A stretch of 56,889 nucleotides of DNA from Paraburkholderia dilworthii (GTDB lineage Bacteria; Pseudomonadota; Gammaproteobacteria; Burkholderiales; Burkholderiaceae): NCBI RefSeq assembly GCF_000472525.1, contig NZ_AWZT01000044.1, positions 1 to 56,889 of the forward strand. Reading direction: 5' to 3'. Every line of letters starts with the position of its first letter. Within the stretch, counting starts at the first letter, position 1. The notes beneath the pieces were generated by a model that saw only the letters and a list, made by a program, of their open reading frames with translations, had not been told where the DNA came from and did not search any database. The position numbers and the translations under genes were made by a program. This document shows, in pieces, positions 18,373 to 27,767 of this stretch.

Positions 18373-19623
18373 ATGAAACACCGCGAAGAAGCATTGGCGC
18401 TCGATAGCGCCGACCCGCTCGCAACATTGCGCGACCAGTTCGCGCTGTCGCCGACCACCATCTACCTCGACGGCAATTCGCTCGGCGTGCCGCCGGCCGC
18501 AGCCGCGCAACGCGCGCAGACCGTGATCGCAGCCGAATGGGGCGAAGGCCTGATCCGCAGCTGGAACGCCGCCGGCTGGTTCGCGTTGCCGCGGCGCCTT
18601 GGCAACAAGCTCGCGCCGTTGATCGGCGCGGATGAAAACGAAGTCGTCGTCACCGATACGATTTCAATCAACCTGTTCAAACTGCTGTCCGCCGCACTGA
18701 GACTCGCAAACGCACGCGACCCGAAGCGCCGCGTCATCGTCTCGGAGCGTTCGAACTTTCCGTCGGATCTGTACATCGCGCAGGGTTTGATCGAGCAGCT
18801 CGACCGCGGTTATGAACTGCGGCTCGTGGACGATCCATCCCAACTGCCCGACGCAATCGGCGACGACACCGCGATCGCGATGATCACGCACGTCAACTAC
18901 CGCACCGGCTACATGCACGACATGACCGCGTTGACGAAACTGATCCACGACAACGGCGCGCTCGCGCTGTGGGACCTCGCGCATTCGGCGGGTGCTGTGC
19001 CGGTCGATCTGAATGGCGTCGGCGCGGATTACGCGGTGGGCTGCACGTACAAGTATCTGAACGGCGGCCCGGGTTCACCTGCGTTCGTGTGGGTGCCGAA
19101 GCGCCATCAGAACGATTTTGCGCAACCGCTTTCCGGCTGGTGGGGTCATCGCGCGCCGTTCAAGATGGACCCGGCGTATCAGCCCGACGACGGCATTGGC
19201 CGCTTTTTGTGCGGCACGCAGCCGATGGTGTCAATGGCGCTCGTCGAATGCGGGCTCGACGTGTTCCTGCAAACCGACATGCAGGCGATCCGCCGCAAGT
19301 CGCTCGCGCTGACCGATCTGTTTATCGAACTCGTCGAGACACGTTGCAGCGAATTTCCGTTGAAGCTCGTCACGCCGCGTGTGCATTCGCAGCGCGGCTC
19401 GCATGCGAGCTTCGAGCACCCTCATGGTTACGAGGTGATGCAGGCGTTGATCGCGCGCGGCGTGATCGGCGATTATCGTGAGCCGCATGTGCTGCGCTTC
19501 GGCTTTACGCCGCTGTATACGCGCTTCGTCGATGTATGGGATGCCGTGGAAACGTTGCGCGATGTGCTTGCGAATGAGATCTGGCGCGCACCTGAATTCG
19601 CCGCACGCGGCGCCGTGACCTGA
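18373..19623 (+). CDS. kynU: Kynureninase KynU
   Basis: KynU is a PLP enzyme splitting L-kynurenine to anthranilate and L-alanine. The 416 residues match the family. The PLP lysine is Lys227 in CTYKYLNGGPG, and Asp201/His204 in WDLAHSAGAVPVD contact the cofactor ring. It lies 37 bp after kynB and 10 bp before kynA. Anthranilate is the predicted end product of this three-gene pathway; no anthranilate dioxygenase is in the window. Confidence 0.96.
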   Translation: MKHREEALALDSADPLATLRDQFALSPTTIYLDGNSLGVPPAAAAQRAQTVIAAEWGEGLIRSWNAAGWFALPRRLGNKLAPLIGADENEVVVTDTISINLFKLLSAALRLANARDPKRRVIVSERSNFPSDLYIAQGLIEQLDRGYELRLVDDPSQLPDAIGDDTAIAMITHVNYRTGYMHDMTALTKLIHDNGALALWDLAHSAGAVPVDLNGVGADYAVGCTYKYLNGGPGSPAFVWVPKRHQNDFAQPLSGWWGHRAPFKMDPAYQPDDGIGRFLCGTQPMVSMALVECGLDVFLQTDMQAIRRKSLALTDLFIELVETRCSEFPLKLVTPRVHSQRGSHASFEHPHGYEVMQALIARGVIGDYREPHVLRFGFTPLYTRFVDVWDAVETLRDVLANEIWRAPEFAARGAVT

Positions 19624-19633
19624 GGAGCGCGCG

Positions 19634-20569
19634 ATGAACGATCATATGCAAACGCCGGGCTTGCCGGAAGAGAAGCCCGCGCAAGGGTGCCCGTTCGGTC
19701 ATGGGCTTGCTGCGCCCGTTGGCGAGCCTGGTGCGAACTCTTCTTCAGGCGATGGCTGGCATGACGCGCAACTCGACTTCTCGGAGTCGATGAGTTACGG
19801 CGATTATCTGTCGCTCGGCACGGTGTTGGATGCGCAACATCCTTTGTCGCCTGATCACAACGAGATGCTCTTCATCATTCAGCATCAGACGAGCGAGTTA
19901 TGGATGAAACTCGCGCTGTACGAGTTGCGCGCCGCGCTGGACGCGGTGCATCGCGACGAGTTGCCGCCGGCGTTCAAGATGCTTGCGCGCGTCTCGCGGA
20001 TCATGGAGCAACTGGTGCAGGCGTGGAACGTTCTCGCGACGATGACGCCGTCGGAATACACGTCGATGCGTCCTTATCTGGGCAGCTCGTCGGGGTTTCA
20101 GTCTTATCAGTATCGGCAGATTGAGTTTCTGCTCGGCAACAAGAACGAGCAGATGTTAAAGCCGCATGCGCATCGCGCCGATGTGCTTGCCGAGGTGAAG
20201 GCTTCTCTGGAATCGCCCTCTTTCTACGATGAAGTGGTGAAGCTGCTGGCGCGTCGCGGATTCGCGATTTCGCCTGCGAGGCTTGCGCGCGACTGGACGC
20301 AGCCTACGGTTCATGACGCTTCGGTTGAAGCGGCCTGGCTGGAGGTTTATCGCAATCCGTCGCAGCATTGGGAGTTGTATGAGATGGCCGAAGAACTGGT
20401 CGATCTCGAGGATGCTTTCCGGCAGTGGCGGTTCAGGCATGTGACCACTGTTGAGAGGATTATTGGGTTCAAGCAGGGGACTGGTGGGACTAGTGGGGCG
20501 CCTTATTTACGCAAGATGCTCGATGTGGTGCTGTTTCCTGAGCTTTGGCATGTTCGGACTATGTTGTAG
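19634..20569 (+). CDS. kynA: Tryptophan 2,3-dioxygenase KynA
   Basis: KynA is a heme enzyme that opens the indole ring of L-tryptophan to N-formylkynurenine. The 311-residue product has an extra N-terminal stretch of about 45 residues before the conserved SMSYGDYLSL, then IIQHQTSELWMKL (substrate/heme pocket) and GTGGTSGAPYLRK near the C-terminus. GAGGAGCGCGCG precedes the ATG. Its codons, notably near both ends, use more T-ending triplets than kynB and kynU. Confidence 0.96.
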   Translation: MNDHMQTPGLPEEKPAQGCPFGHGLAAPVGEPGANSSSGDGWHDAQLDFSESMSYGDYLSLGTVLDAQHPLSPDHNEMLFIIQHQTSELWMKLALYELRAALDAVHRDELPPAFKMLARVSRIMEQLVQAWNVLATMTPSEYTSMRPYLGSSSGFQSYQYRQIEFLLGNKNEQMLKPHAHRADVLAEVKASLESPSFYDEVVKLLARRGFAISPARLARDWTQPTVHDASVEAAWLEVYRNPSQHWELYEMAEELVDLEDAFRQWRFRHVTTVERIIGFKQGTGGTSGAPYLRKMLDVVLFPELWHVRTML

Positions 20570-20642
20570 TTGTTGCTTGTGGCGTTTCTCGTTTTTTTAG
20601 CCCAAAATTCAAAAATCGACAAGCGCAGCAGACAAAAAACCA

Positions 20643-21380
20643 TCACCTCGCAGTAAACCCACCATCAACCGCCAAACAAACCCCACTCACCATAGAAGCC
20701 GCATCACTCAACAAGAACACAACAACCGCAGCCACCTCCGCTGGCTCGGCAAACCGCCCCAACGGAATCGCCTTCAAAGCAGGCTCCCGTTTCACAGGAT
20801 CACTCCACGCCTGCACTGCCATCGGCGTCAACGTCACCGTCGGATTGACGCTATTCGCGCGAATCCCGAACGGCCCCAACTCGATACACAAAGCCCGCGT
20901 CACCGCATCGAGTGCAGCCTTCGAAGCCGAATAGCTCAAATGATCGTCGAGCGCCACAAGCGCTGCCTGACTCGAAACGTTGACGATACTGCCAGCGCGT
21001 TTCGCCTCGATCATTGCGCGCGCCACGTGCTTCGAAACCAGCGCCGCGCCTCGCGTGTTCACCGCCATCACGCGATCGAAACTCGCGGCCGTGGTATCCA
21101 CCGCTCTTTCGAGCAACGCAATGCCCGCGCAATTTACAAGTCCATCGAAGGAACCGGGCGAGGCAAACGCGTCGTCGACTGCGGCTTCGTCGCTCACGTC
21201 GAGCACCAACGGCTCACAACCGGTCTCTTCCGCGAGGCGAGCAAGCTCGCTGACATTGCGCGCCGCGGCGACGACGTTTGCCCCGCTCGCGCATAACATC
21301 TCGACCGTCGCCCGGCCGATTCCGCTCGAAGCACCCGTCACCAGTATCGAGCGGCCGGAAAAATCGAAAGTAGCATTCAT
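20643..21380 (-). CDS. SDR-family dehydrogenase, sugar/polyol type
   Basis: The 245-residue classical short-chain dehydrogenase has the Rossmann glycine motif GASSGIG (residues about 16-22), the NCAG strand, and catalytic Ser/Tyr/Lys in SSQAAL and YSASKAALD. Its overall look is of the xylulose reductase/DCXR-like group. It overlaps the end of the FGGY kinase by 4 bp (ATGA), so it is the last gene of the operon led by the ABC transporter. The likely role is oxidation or reduction of the imported polyol or ketose; substrate unknown. Confidence 0.82.
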   Translation of the reverse strand: MNATFDFSGRSILVTGASSGIGRATVEMLCASGANVVAAARNVSELARLAEETGCEPLVLDVSDEAAVDDAFASPGSFDGLVNCAGIALLERAVDTTAASFDRVMAVNTRGAALVSKHVARAMIEAKRAGSIVNVSSQAALVALDDHLSYSASKAALDAVTRALCIELGPFGIRANSVNPTVTLTPMAVQAWSDPVKREPALKAIPLGRFAEPAEVAAVVVFLLSDAASMVSGVCLAVDGGFTAR

Positions 21381-22921
21381 GATGTTTGCAAGCGATGCAT
21401 GACCGGCTTCAACGCCGGATACAGATCCGTATAGATGCCAAAACGCTGTTCATAAAGAGCCATTCGCGCGGCGTCTGGCTGCGCGCGCTCAATCAGCGTG
21501 ACCCATCCGCCCTGCGCCGCTTCGTGCGAAATCAGCCCCACCCCCAGCGCCGCGAGCAACGCGGCGCCCATCGCCGCCTCCACTTCCTGCTCGATCGTGT
21601 AGACCGGATAGCCGGTGATATCGGCGATGATCTGCATCCACAAATCCGAATGCGCGGCGCCGCCGACCACGACGAGCTTGTCCTCCAGCGACTGCGCGCC
21701 TTTGCGTCCCGCCTCGATGTTGTGCTTCAACGCAAACGACACGCCCTCTAGCACTGCGCGATACAGGTGCGCACGCGTATGAAACAGACTCAGGCCAATG
21801 AATGCCCCGCTCGCCTTCGCGTCCCACACGGGGCTGCGTTCGCCCATCAGATAAGGCAGAAACATCACACCGTCCGATCCGGCCGGCACCTTGGACGCGT
21901 TCTCTTCAAGCAGGCGATGCGGATCGCCATGAGGCGTCGCGCGTGCGGCTTCGACTTCCGCCTGGCAAAACTGATCGCGATACCAGGTCACGGACGCCCC
22001 AGCGGTAATCGCACCGCCGAATACATAGATGTCGCGCTGGCCATTGAAAACATGAGGCATGCTAATCAATCCATGACGGGCGTCCACCGTCTGGTTGATG
22101 TATCCCCAACACATGCTCGTGCCGATCATCGCTACATGCTGCCCCGCACGGCTCACGCCGGCCGCGAACGTTGCCACCGCCGCGTCCACACCACCCGCGA
22201 CAATCGCCGTGCCGGCCGCGAGTCCCAACTGTTCGGTCCACTGCGATAGCAGGCCACCCACTACCTCGGACGATTCGACGAGGCGCTCCGGCATCATCGT
22301 CGCGGGAATGCCTAGCATGTCGAGCGCTTCGTCCGACCAGTCGCGCTTCGCAATGTCGTAGATGCCGCCGATGTTGCCCGCCGAACTGTGATCGACTGCA
22401 ATCTCGCCCGTCAGCATGTAGATCACATACGCATTCGGCGGCAGGAAATAACGCGTCCGCGCCCAGACATCCGGCTCGTGATCGCGCAGCCACAGCATCT
22501 TCGTGTAGCCGTAATAGCTGTCCACGCCGTTGCCGGTGATCGTGTAGAGCCGATCGAGGTCGATGTTGTTTCTCACCCACTCGACCTGATCGGTCGCACG
22601 CCGGTCCATCCATATCAGACAGGGATAGAGCGGCCGCATATCGCTATCGACGGGGATGCCGGAGCCGCCATACAGGCTGCTCACGCACACTGCCTTGATG
22701 GAGTTCGCCGCGACGCCCCCCTCCTTCGCCTTGCGCACGCATGCGGCAATGCATTCCGTGACCGCCTTGAACCACACCGCCGGCCACTGTTCGGCCCATA
22801 GCGGCCGTGGAGTATCCGGCTGATAGCTCGACGCATGCTGCGCCACGATGGCGCCATGCTGATCGACGAGCAGCGCCTTCGTGCTCTGCGTGCCGATATC
22901 CACGCCGATGACGTAATCCAT
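21377..22921 (-). CDS. FGGY-family carbohydrate kinase (ribulokinase-like)
   Basis: The 514-residue FGGY kinase has the ATPase-fold opening VIGVDIGTQSTKALLVD, and the GTSMCWGY motif near the centre is closer to ribulokinase-type members than to xylulokinases. C-terminal VVGGAAHSDLWMQIIADITG is the usual adenosine site. It should phosphorylate a ketose made by the neighbouring dehydrogenases. It sits between the zinc dehydrogenase (46 bp upstream) and the SDR (4-bp overlap). Exact substrate is open: pentulose or tetrulose. Confidence 0.82.
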   Translation of the reverse strand: MDYVIGVDIGTQSTKALLVDQHGAIVAQHASSYQPDTPRPLWAEQWPAVWFKAVTECIAACVRKAKEGGVAANSIKAVCVSSLYGGSGIPVDSDMRPLYPCLIWMDRRATDQVEWVRNNIDLDRLYTITGNGVDSYYGYTKMLWLRDHEPDVWARTRYFLPPNAYVIYMLTGEIAVDHSSAGNIGGIYDIAKRDWSDEALDMLGIPATMMPERLVESSEVVGGLLSQWTEQLGLAAGTAIVAGGVDAAVATFAAGVSRAGQHVAMIGTSMCWGYINQTVDARHGLISMPHVFNGQRDIYVFGGAITAGASVTWYRDQFCQAEVEAARATPHGDPHRLLEENASKVPAGSDGVMFLPYLMGERSPVWDAKASGAFIGLSLFHTRAHLYRAVLEGVSFALKHNIEAGRKGAQSLEDKLVVVGGAAHSDLWMQIIADITGYPVYTIEQEVEAAMGAALLAALGVGLISHEAAQGGWVTLIERAQPDAARMALYEQRFGIYTDLYPALKPVMHRLQTS

Positions 22922-22967
22922 ACAGTCTCCGTTTATATGCCGCTCGGGGTTTCACCCTTGCGCAAGC

Positions 22968-24065
22968 TCAGGCGCGCGGCTTCATGAGTACCTTGATCGA
23001 GTCCAGCGAATTCGCGATCTGAATCGCCTCGTCCCATTCTTCCAGCGAAAAGCCGTGCGTGACAATCCCTTTCGACGTGACGAGTCCGCGCGCGAGCAGA
23101 TCGATTGCAATCGGATAGCAATACGGTCCGAGATGCGCACCACGCACGTCGAGTTCCTTGCGATCGCCGATCACCGACCAATCGAGTGTCGTATCGGCGC
23201 CGAACACCGAGAACTCGACAAAGCGCCCGAGCTTGCGAATCAGGTCCATCCCCTGATTGACGCCGATCGGCGCGCCAGTCGTTTCAATATATACGTCGCA
23301 GCCGTAGCCGTCGGTCAGTGAATGGATGATCGCCAGCGCGTCGTCCTGCTTCGGATTGATCGTCACGTCCGCGCCGTACTCGCGCGCAAGGGCGAGGCGT
23401 TCTTCCACGAGATCGATCACGACCAGCTTCTTCGGCGTCTTCAAATGCGCGACTTGCGTCATCATCAATCCAAGCGGCCCCGCGCCTGCGATTACGACGA
23501 CGTCATCCAGTTGCAACTCGCCGCGATTGACGGTGTGAATCGCGCACGCCAACGGTTCGATGATCGCGGCATCTTCCAGTGGAATGCCGTCGGGAATCTT
23601 GTGGACGATTGCAGTCGGCGGAATACGCATGTACTCGGCCATGCCACCGTCCGCGACTTCGCGCTGAAAGCCGAAAATGTTGTGCACTTCGCACATCCAG
23701 TACTGACCGGATTTGCAATAGCGGCACTTGGCGCAGGGCACGATCTGCTCCGCGATTACACGGTCGCCGAGCTTGACGCCGAAATGCTCAGCCGCGCCTT
23801 CACCGAGTTCTTCTACGAAGCCGAAGAACTCGTGCCCCGGAATCACCGGCGCCTTGACCCACGGGCTCGGCCCGCCCCAGAACATCTTCGCGCCCGAATG
23901 GCATTTGCAATCGCTCGCGCAGATGCCGCACGCCGCGATACGGATCACCAGTTCGTGCGTTCGCGCGCGCGGCTTCGTTACCTGTTCGACGCGATAGTCT
24001 TTCGGCGCGTGGCAAACAATCGCGGTCATGTTTTGCTTGTCGGATGAAGTGGATTGATTCGTCAT
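22968..24065 (-). CDS. Zinc-dependent polyol dehydrogenase (erythritol/L-threitol dehydrogenase-like)
   Basis: The 365-residue MDR-family alcohol dehydrogenase has the catalytic zinc region CGICASDCK and GHEFFG, the structural-zinc cysteines C-x2-C-x2-C-x7-C in PCAKCRYCKSGQYWMC, and the NAD loop GAGPLGLMM. A distinctive WGGPSPWVKAPVIPGHE block reminds me of dehydrogenases described as acting on erythritol/L-threitol; that is recall, not proof. The start is the ATG at 24063-24065 with AGGA upstream. It lies 43 bp after the permease gene in the same operon. Confidence 0.78.
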   Translation of the reverse strand: MTNQSTSSDKQNMTAIVCHAPKDYRVEQVTKPRARTHELVIRIAACGICASDCKCHSGAKMFWGGPSPWVKAPVIPGHEFFGFVEELGEGAAEHFGVKLGDRVIAEQIVPCAKCRYCKSGQYWMCEVHNIFGFQREVADGGMAEYMRIPPTAIVHKIPDGIPLEDAAIIEPLACAIHTVNRGELQLDDVVVIAGAGPLGLMMTQVAHLKTPKKLVVIDLVEERLALAREYGADVTINPKQDDALAIIHSLTDGYGCDVYIETTGAPIGVNQGMDLIRKLGRFVEFSVFGADTTLDWSVIGDRKELDVRGAHLGPYCYPIAIDLLARGLVTSKGIVTHGFSLEEWDEAIQIANSLDSIKVLMKPRA

Positions 24066-24108
24066 TGCGTGGTCCTGCGAGAAGTGGATATCAATGGGGA
24101 ATTCAACG

Positions 24109-25116
24109 TTACTTTCTACGGTCACGGCTGATGTAAATCGCGAGCAGAATGATTCCGCCCTTGATCACGTTCTGCACATACGGATTCACGCCGACCATGT
24201 TCAGCCCGTTGTTCAACACGCCGAGCAGTAGCGCGCCGATCAACGTGCCGATAATCGAGCCGCGCCCGCCCGAGATCGAAGTGCCGCCCATCACAACGGC
24301 GGCAATGGCGTCGAGTTCAAAGCCGACGCCCGCGTTCGGCTGGCCACTCATCAAACGCGCGGTCAATACGATGGCAGCGAACGAGGACGTCAAACCCGCG
24401 ATCGTGTAGACCATCAATTTGACACGCGCGACGCGTACACCGGACAACCGCGTGGCCTGTTCATTGCCGCCAATTGCATAGACATAGCGGCCAAACGGCA
24501 TGCGTTCCAGCAGCACCCATGCGATCGCGTAGATCACCGCCATGATCACGACGGGCGCCTGAATGCCGAGGATCTTGCCGCTACCGAAGAAGCTGACCCA
24601 GTCGGGCAAGCCGTCGATCGGATAACCGCCTGTGTAGATCAGCGCGAGACCGCGCGCGATGCCCATCGTCGCAAGCGTGACGATGATCGGCGGCATGCCG
24701 GCGAACGCGACGAAGAATCCGTTGGCCGCGCCGAAGCCAAGGCCGACCGCCACGCCCACCGCCAACGCAGCAAGCGCGTTCATGCCGGCCACCATCAAAC
24801 CGGCGGCGAGCGTGCCCGCGAGAGCCATGACGGAGCCCACCGACAGATCGATGCCGCCAGTCAGAATCACGCACGTCATGCCGACCGCAATGATCGCGTT
24901 GATCGACACCTGGCGCAGCACGTTCTCGATGTTCGCGCCGGAGAAAAAGCTGTCGCTCGCGAACGCCATCACGATGCACACCACGAGCAGGCCGATGAAT
25001 GGATAGAACAGCGTCGAGCGCTTCAACGCGGCCCATGTGAACCGCATCGGTGCGCCGGGCGTATTACTGCTGACGCTCGATGTTTTCGGCGGGGAAGAAG
25101 GATTAGGCGTGTTCAT
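24109..25116 (-). CDS. Sugar ABC transporter permease (RbsC/CUT2 type)
   Basis: The 335-residue membrane permease has about eight to ten hydrophobic segments. The CUT2 landmarks are NIENVLRQVSINAIIAVGMTCVILTGGIDLSVGSVMAL and TSISGGRGSIIGTLIGALLLGVLNNGLN. The start is the ATG at 25114-25116, preceded by GGAGCCCAGC, and it overlaps the ATPase gene by 14 bp, suggesting coupled translation. It partners the ATPase and the periplasmic binding protein upstream. Confidence 0.88.
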   Translation of the reverse strand: MNTPNPSSPPKTSSVSSNTPGAPMRFTWAALKRSTLFYPFIGLLVVCIVMAFASDSFFSGANIENVLRQVSINAIIAVGMTCVILTGGIDLSVGSVMALAGTLAAGLMVAGMNALAALAVGVAVGLGFGAANGFFVAFAGMPPIIVTLATMGIARGLALIYTGGYPIDGLPDWVSFFGSGKILGIQAPVVIMAVIYAIAWVLLERMPFGRYVYAIGGNEQATRLSGVRVARVKLMVYTIAGLTSSFAAIVLTARLMSGQPNAGVGFELDAIAAVVMGGTSISGGRGSIIGTLIGALLLGVLNNGLNMVGVNPYVQNVIKGGIILLAIYISRDRRK

Positions 25117-26623
25117 GCTGGGCTCCACGAGTGCCGGCGGTTGCATAGGTCATCACGGCATTCGAGTCGATTTCGTCGCCTTCGAGCAGCGTTTGGATGC
25201 GGCCTTGGCGGAACACCGCGACGCGGTCGCACATGCCGACAATCTCAGGCAGTTCCGACGAAATCATGATGATCGAATAGCCGCGCGCGGTGAGTTCGCG
25301 CATCAGCAGATAGATTTCGGCCTTCGCGCCGACATCGATGCCGCGCGTCGGTTCGTCGAAGATCAGGATGTTGGTGTGATGATTCAGCCAACGCGCGATC
25401 ACCACTTTCTGCTGGTTGCCGCCCGAGAGCGTGGCGACTTCCGTTTGCATGGTCGGCGCCTTCACGCCCACGCGTTTCATGATGTCTGCGGTGGCGCGCG
25501 CCTCGCTGCGCTGATCGATGAAGAAGCGCAGCGAGCGATACTTGCCGAGGTTGTTGATCGAGATGTTCTGCTTGATCGAGAAATCCGTAATCAGGCCTTC
25601 CGTCTTGCGGCTTTCGGGAAGAATGCCGACGCCCGCGCGCAACGCATCGGCCGGATCGGACAGCTTCGCCGCCTCGCCGTTGATGCGAATGTCCTTCACG
25701 TAGGCCGGATTCGCGCCGATCACGGCGAGCGCGGTTTCGGTACGCCCGGAACCGACCAGTCCCGCGAAGCCGAGAATCTCGCCTTCGCGCAGCGTAAACT
25801 GCAGCACTGGACCGTCTTTCAGCAGTTGCAGCTTCTCGACGTTCAGCACGATTTTCGCGTCGGGGCGCAGCGGCGGCTTCGGCGGAAAGCTGCTTTCAAT
25901 GCGGCGGCCCACCATCATTTCGACGAGACGGCCAATGTCTGACTGCGCAACTTCGGTCATGCCGACATACTGCCCATCGCGCAACACTGTGATGCGGTCG
26001 CATACCTCGAATATTTCTTCCAGGTGATGCGAGATGAAAATCATCGCGACGCCCTGCTTTTTCAGGTCGCGCATGATTGCAAACAGGTGTTCGGCTTCAG
26101 CAGGCGTAAGCGTCGCAGTCGGTTCGTCGAGAATGAGAATGCGCGCTTCCAGCGACAGCGCCTTGCCGATTTCGACGAACTGCTGCTGAGCGACCGAGAG
26201 TTCGCGGATCGGCACCGACAGATCGATTGCCACACCGAGCCGCCCGAAAATCTCCGCAGCCGCGCGCCGCATCTTGCCGCGCTCGAGCAACCCGAACCCG
26301 TTCCTCATTTCGCGGCCGAGGAACATGTTCTCCACCGCGTTCAAATACGGAATCAGGCTGAATTCCTGAAACACGATGCCGACGCCCGCAGCCACCGCAT
26401 CGTGATAGTTCGTGAAATGACGCGGCTCGTTTTCGATCGTGATCGTGCCTTCGTCCGGTTGGTAGATGCCGCACAGAATTTTCATCAGCGTCGATTTGCC
26501 CGCGCCGTTCTCGCCGAGCAGCGCATGAATTTCGCCGCGCGCTATCTGCAGGTGAATGCCTTGCAGCGCCTTCACACCGGGAAAGCTCTTGGTGATGTTG
26601 TCGAGCTTGAGTATCGTGTCCAT
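25103..26623 (-). CDS. Sugar ABC transporter ATP-binding protein (RbsA/CUT2 type)
   Basis: The protein has 506 residues and two fused ABC domains. The first has Walker A GENGAGKST (near 36-44) and Walker B ILILDEPTATLTP. The second is the degenerate-type partner with LSGGNQQKVVIARWL. This double-domain form is diagnostic of CUT2 monosaccharide importers. The start is the ATG at 26621-26623 after a strong GGAGGACCCG. A 13-bp-arm hairpin in the upstream gap separates it from the binding-protein gene. Confidence 0.9.
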   Translation of the reverse strand: MDTILKLDNITKSFPGVKALQGIHLQIARGEIHALLGENGAGKSTLMKILCGIYQPDEGTITIENEPRHFTNYHDAVAAGVGIVFQEFSLIPYLNAVENMFLGREMRNGFGLLERGKMRRAAAEIFGRLGVAIDLSVPIRELSVAQQQFVEIGKALSLEARILILDEPTATLTPAEAEHLFAIMRDLKKQGVAMIFISHHLEEIFEVCDRITVLRDGQYVGMTEVAQSDIGRLVEMMVGRRIESSFPPKPPLRPDAKIVLNVEKLQLLKDGPVLQFTLREGEILGFAGLVGSGRTETALAVIGANPAYVKDIRINGEAAKLSDPADALRAGVGILPESRKTEGLITDFSIKQNISINNLGKYRSLRFFIDQRSEARATADIMKRVGVKAPTMQTEVATLSGGNQQKVVIARWLNHHTNILIFDEPTRGIDVGAKAEIYLLMRELTARGYSIIMISSELPEIVGMCDRVAVFRQGRIQTLLEGDEIDSNAVMTYATAGTRGAQHEHA

Positions 26624-26639
26624 CGGGTCCTCCATCACT

Positions 26640-26683
26640 GTCCGCCGCCGCGTGCATCATCAATAAAAAGCGCGGCGGCGGAC
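26640..26683. promoter_or_regulatory. Intercistronic hairpin between binding protein and ATPase genes
   Basis: A perfect inverted repeat with 13-bp arms (GTCCGCCGCCGCG and its complement) encloses an 18-base AT-rich loop. It lies between the end of the binding-protein gene and the ATPase start. Such structures usually protect the upstream message or reduce readthrough, giving more binding protein than ATPase. Confidence 0.6.
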
Positions 26684-26690
26684 ATTCGGC

Positions 26691-27644
26691 TTACCAGCTA
26701 AAACCCTTGGCGTTGCTCTTGTCGATCATCTTCACGTCGACGGGAATGGCTTTCGGCACATTGGCGCCCCACTTCTTCGCGTACGCGATGCCGAGTGCGA
26801 TGCGCACCTGGTCAGCGGGAAATTGCGCGGACGTCTCGACGAATTTCGAATTCGGCTTCTGGATCGCGGCAATCGCTTCGGGCGCGCCGTCGACGCTCGT
26901 CAGCTTGATGTCCTTGCCCGATGACTCGATTGCGGAAAGTGCGCCCATCGAGCCACCGTCGTTCACGCTGAACACGCCCTTCAGATTCGGATGCGCCTGA
27001 ATCATGTTCTCGGTCACGGAGAGCGCAGTCGCGCGCTCCTGCTTGCCGTTTTGCGTATCGACGAGTTTCACGCCCGGCGACTTCGCAAGCGCGGCCTTGC
27101 AGCCGCGCACGCGTTCGAGGATCGGCACGACAGGAATGCCGTCGAGAATCGCCACTTCGCCGCTGCCGCCAATCGATTTGGAAAGATACTCGCAGGCCAT
27201 CTGTCCCGCATCGAAGTTCTTTGAGCCGACAAACGAGTCGACCGGACCATTCGCGTTCGCATCCACCGCGACGACCACGACGCCCGCTTTCTTCGCCGAC
27301 GTCACCGCCGATTGAATACCGGTTGAATCGGTCGGATTCACCAGCAGGATGTCGATCTTCTTCTGCAACATGTCTTCGACATCGCTCACCTGCTTGCTCA
27401 CGTCGTGATGCGCGTCGGTGACGATCACTGTCGCGCCGGTCGAAGCGGCGGCGTCGTTGAGCGCCTTCTGCATGGTCACGAAGTACGGATTGTTCAGCTC
27501 CTGAAACGTCATGCCGATTTTCAGCGGCGCAGCTTGCGCGGCAGGCGCGGCGATGAAAGACAGGCTGAATGCGAGGCTCGCGAGCAATGCGCTCTTGCGC
27601 GCGAAAATACTCGATGATGCCTGTTTCGTGGTGGTTTGGGTCAT
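26691..27644 (-). CDS. Sugar ABC transporter periplasmic binding protein (RbsB type)
   Basis: The 317-residue periplasmic-binding-protein type 1 (ribose-like) has a Sec signal (SALLASLAFSLSFIAAPAAQA, cleaved about residue 38). The mature core begins PLKIGMTFQELNNPYFVTMQKAL, typical of CUT2 binders, with VDANANGPVDSFVGSKNFDAG and FSVNDGGSMGAL in the ligand cleft. The start is the ATG at 27642-27644 after GGAGACAACC. It is first in the transporter operon; the ligand is not identifiable but likely a pentose, tetrose or polyol given the enzymes downstream. Confidence 0.88.
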   Translation of the reverse strand: MTQTTTKQASSSIFARKSALLASLAFSLSFIAAPAAQAAPLKIGMTFQELNNPYFVTMQKALNDAAASTGATVIVTDAHHDVSKQVSDVEDMLQKKIDILLVNPTDSTGIQSAVTSAKKAGVVVVAVDANANGPVDSFVGSKNFDAGQMACEYLSKSIGGSGEVAILDGIPVVPILERVRGCKAALAKSPGVKLVDTQNGKQERATALSVTENMIQAHPNLKGVFSVNDGGSMGALSAIESSGKDIKLTSVDGAPEAIAAIQKPNSKFVETSAQFPADQVRIALGIAYAKKWGANVPKAIPVDVKMIDKSNAKGFSW

Positions 27645-27767
27645 GGTTGTCTCCGTTTTTGAAGTGAGCACGTCCGTCACGCTGCGGTCAGACAGCGCGA
27701 TGCGTGTTGAAGCACGGTTAAAGCAGAACGCCTCGCTGAGAAGCTCGGCGGTGTGACTATGTAGGCG

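Noticed and set aside
27645..27767. A third copy of the GAGC palindrome before the CUT2 operon
   Set aside because: GTGAGCAC is present, but the second arm does not match. I found no true copy there.
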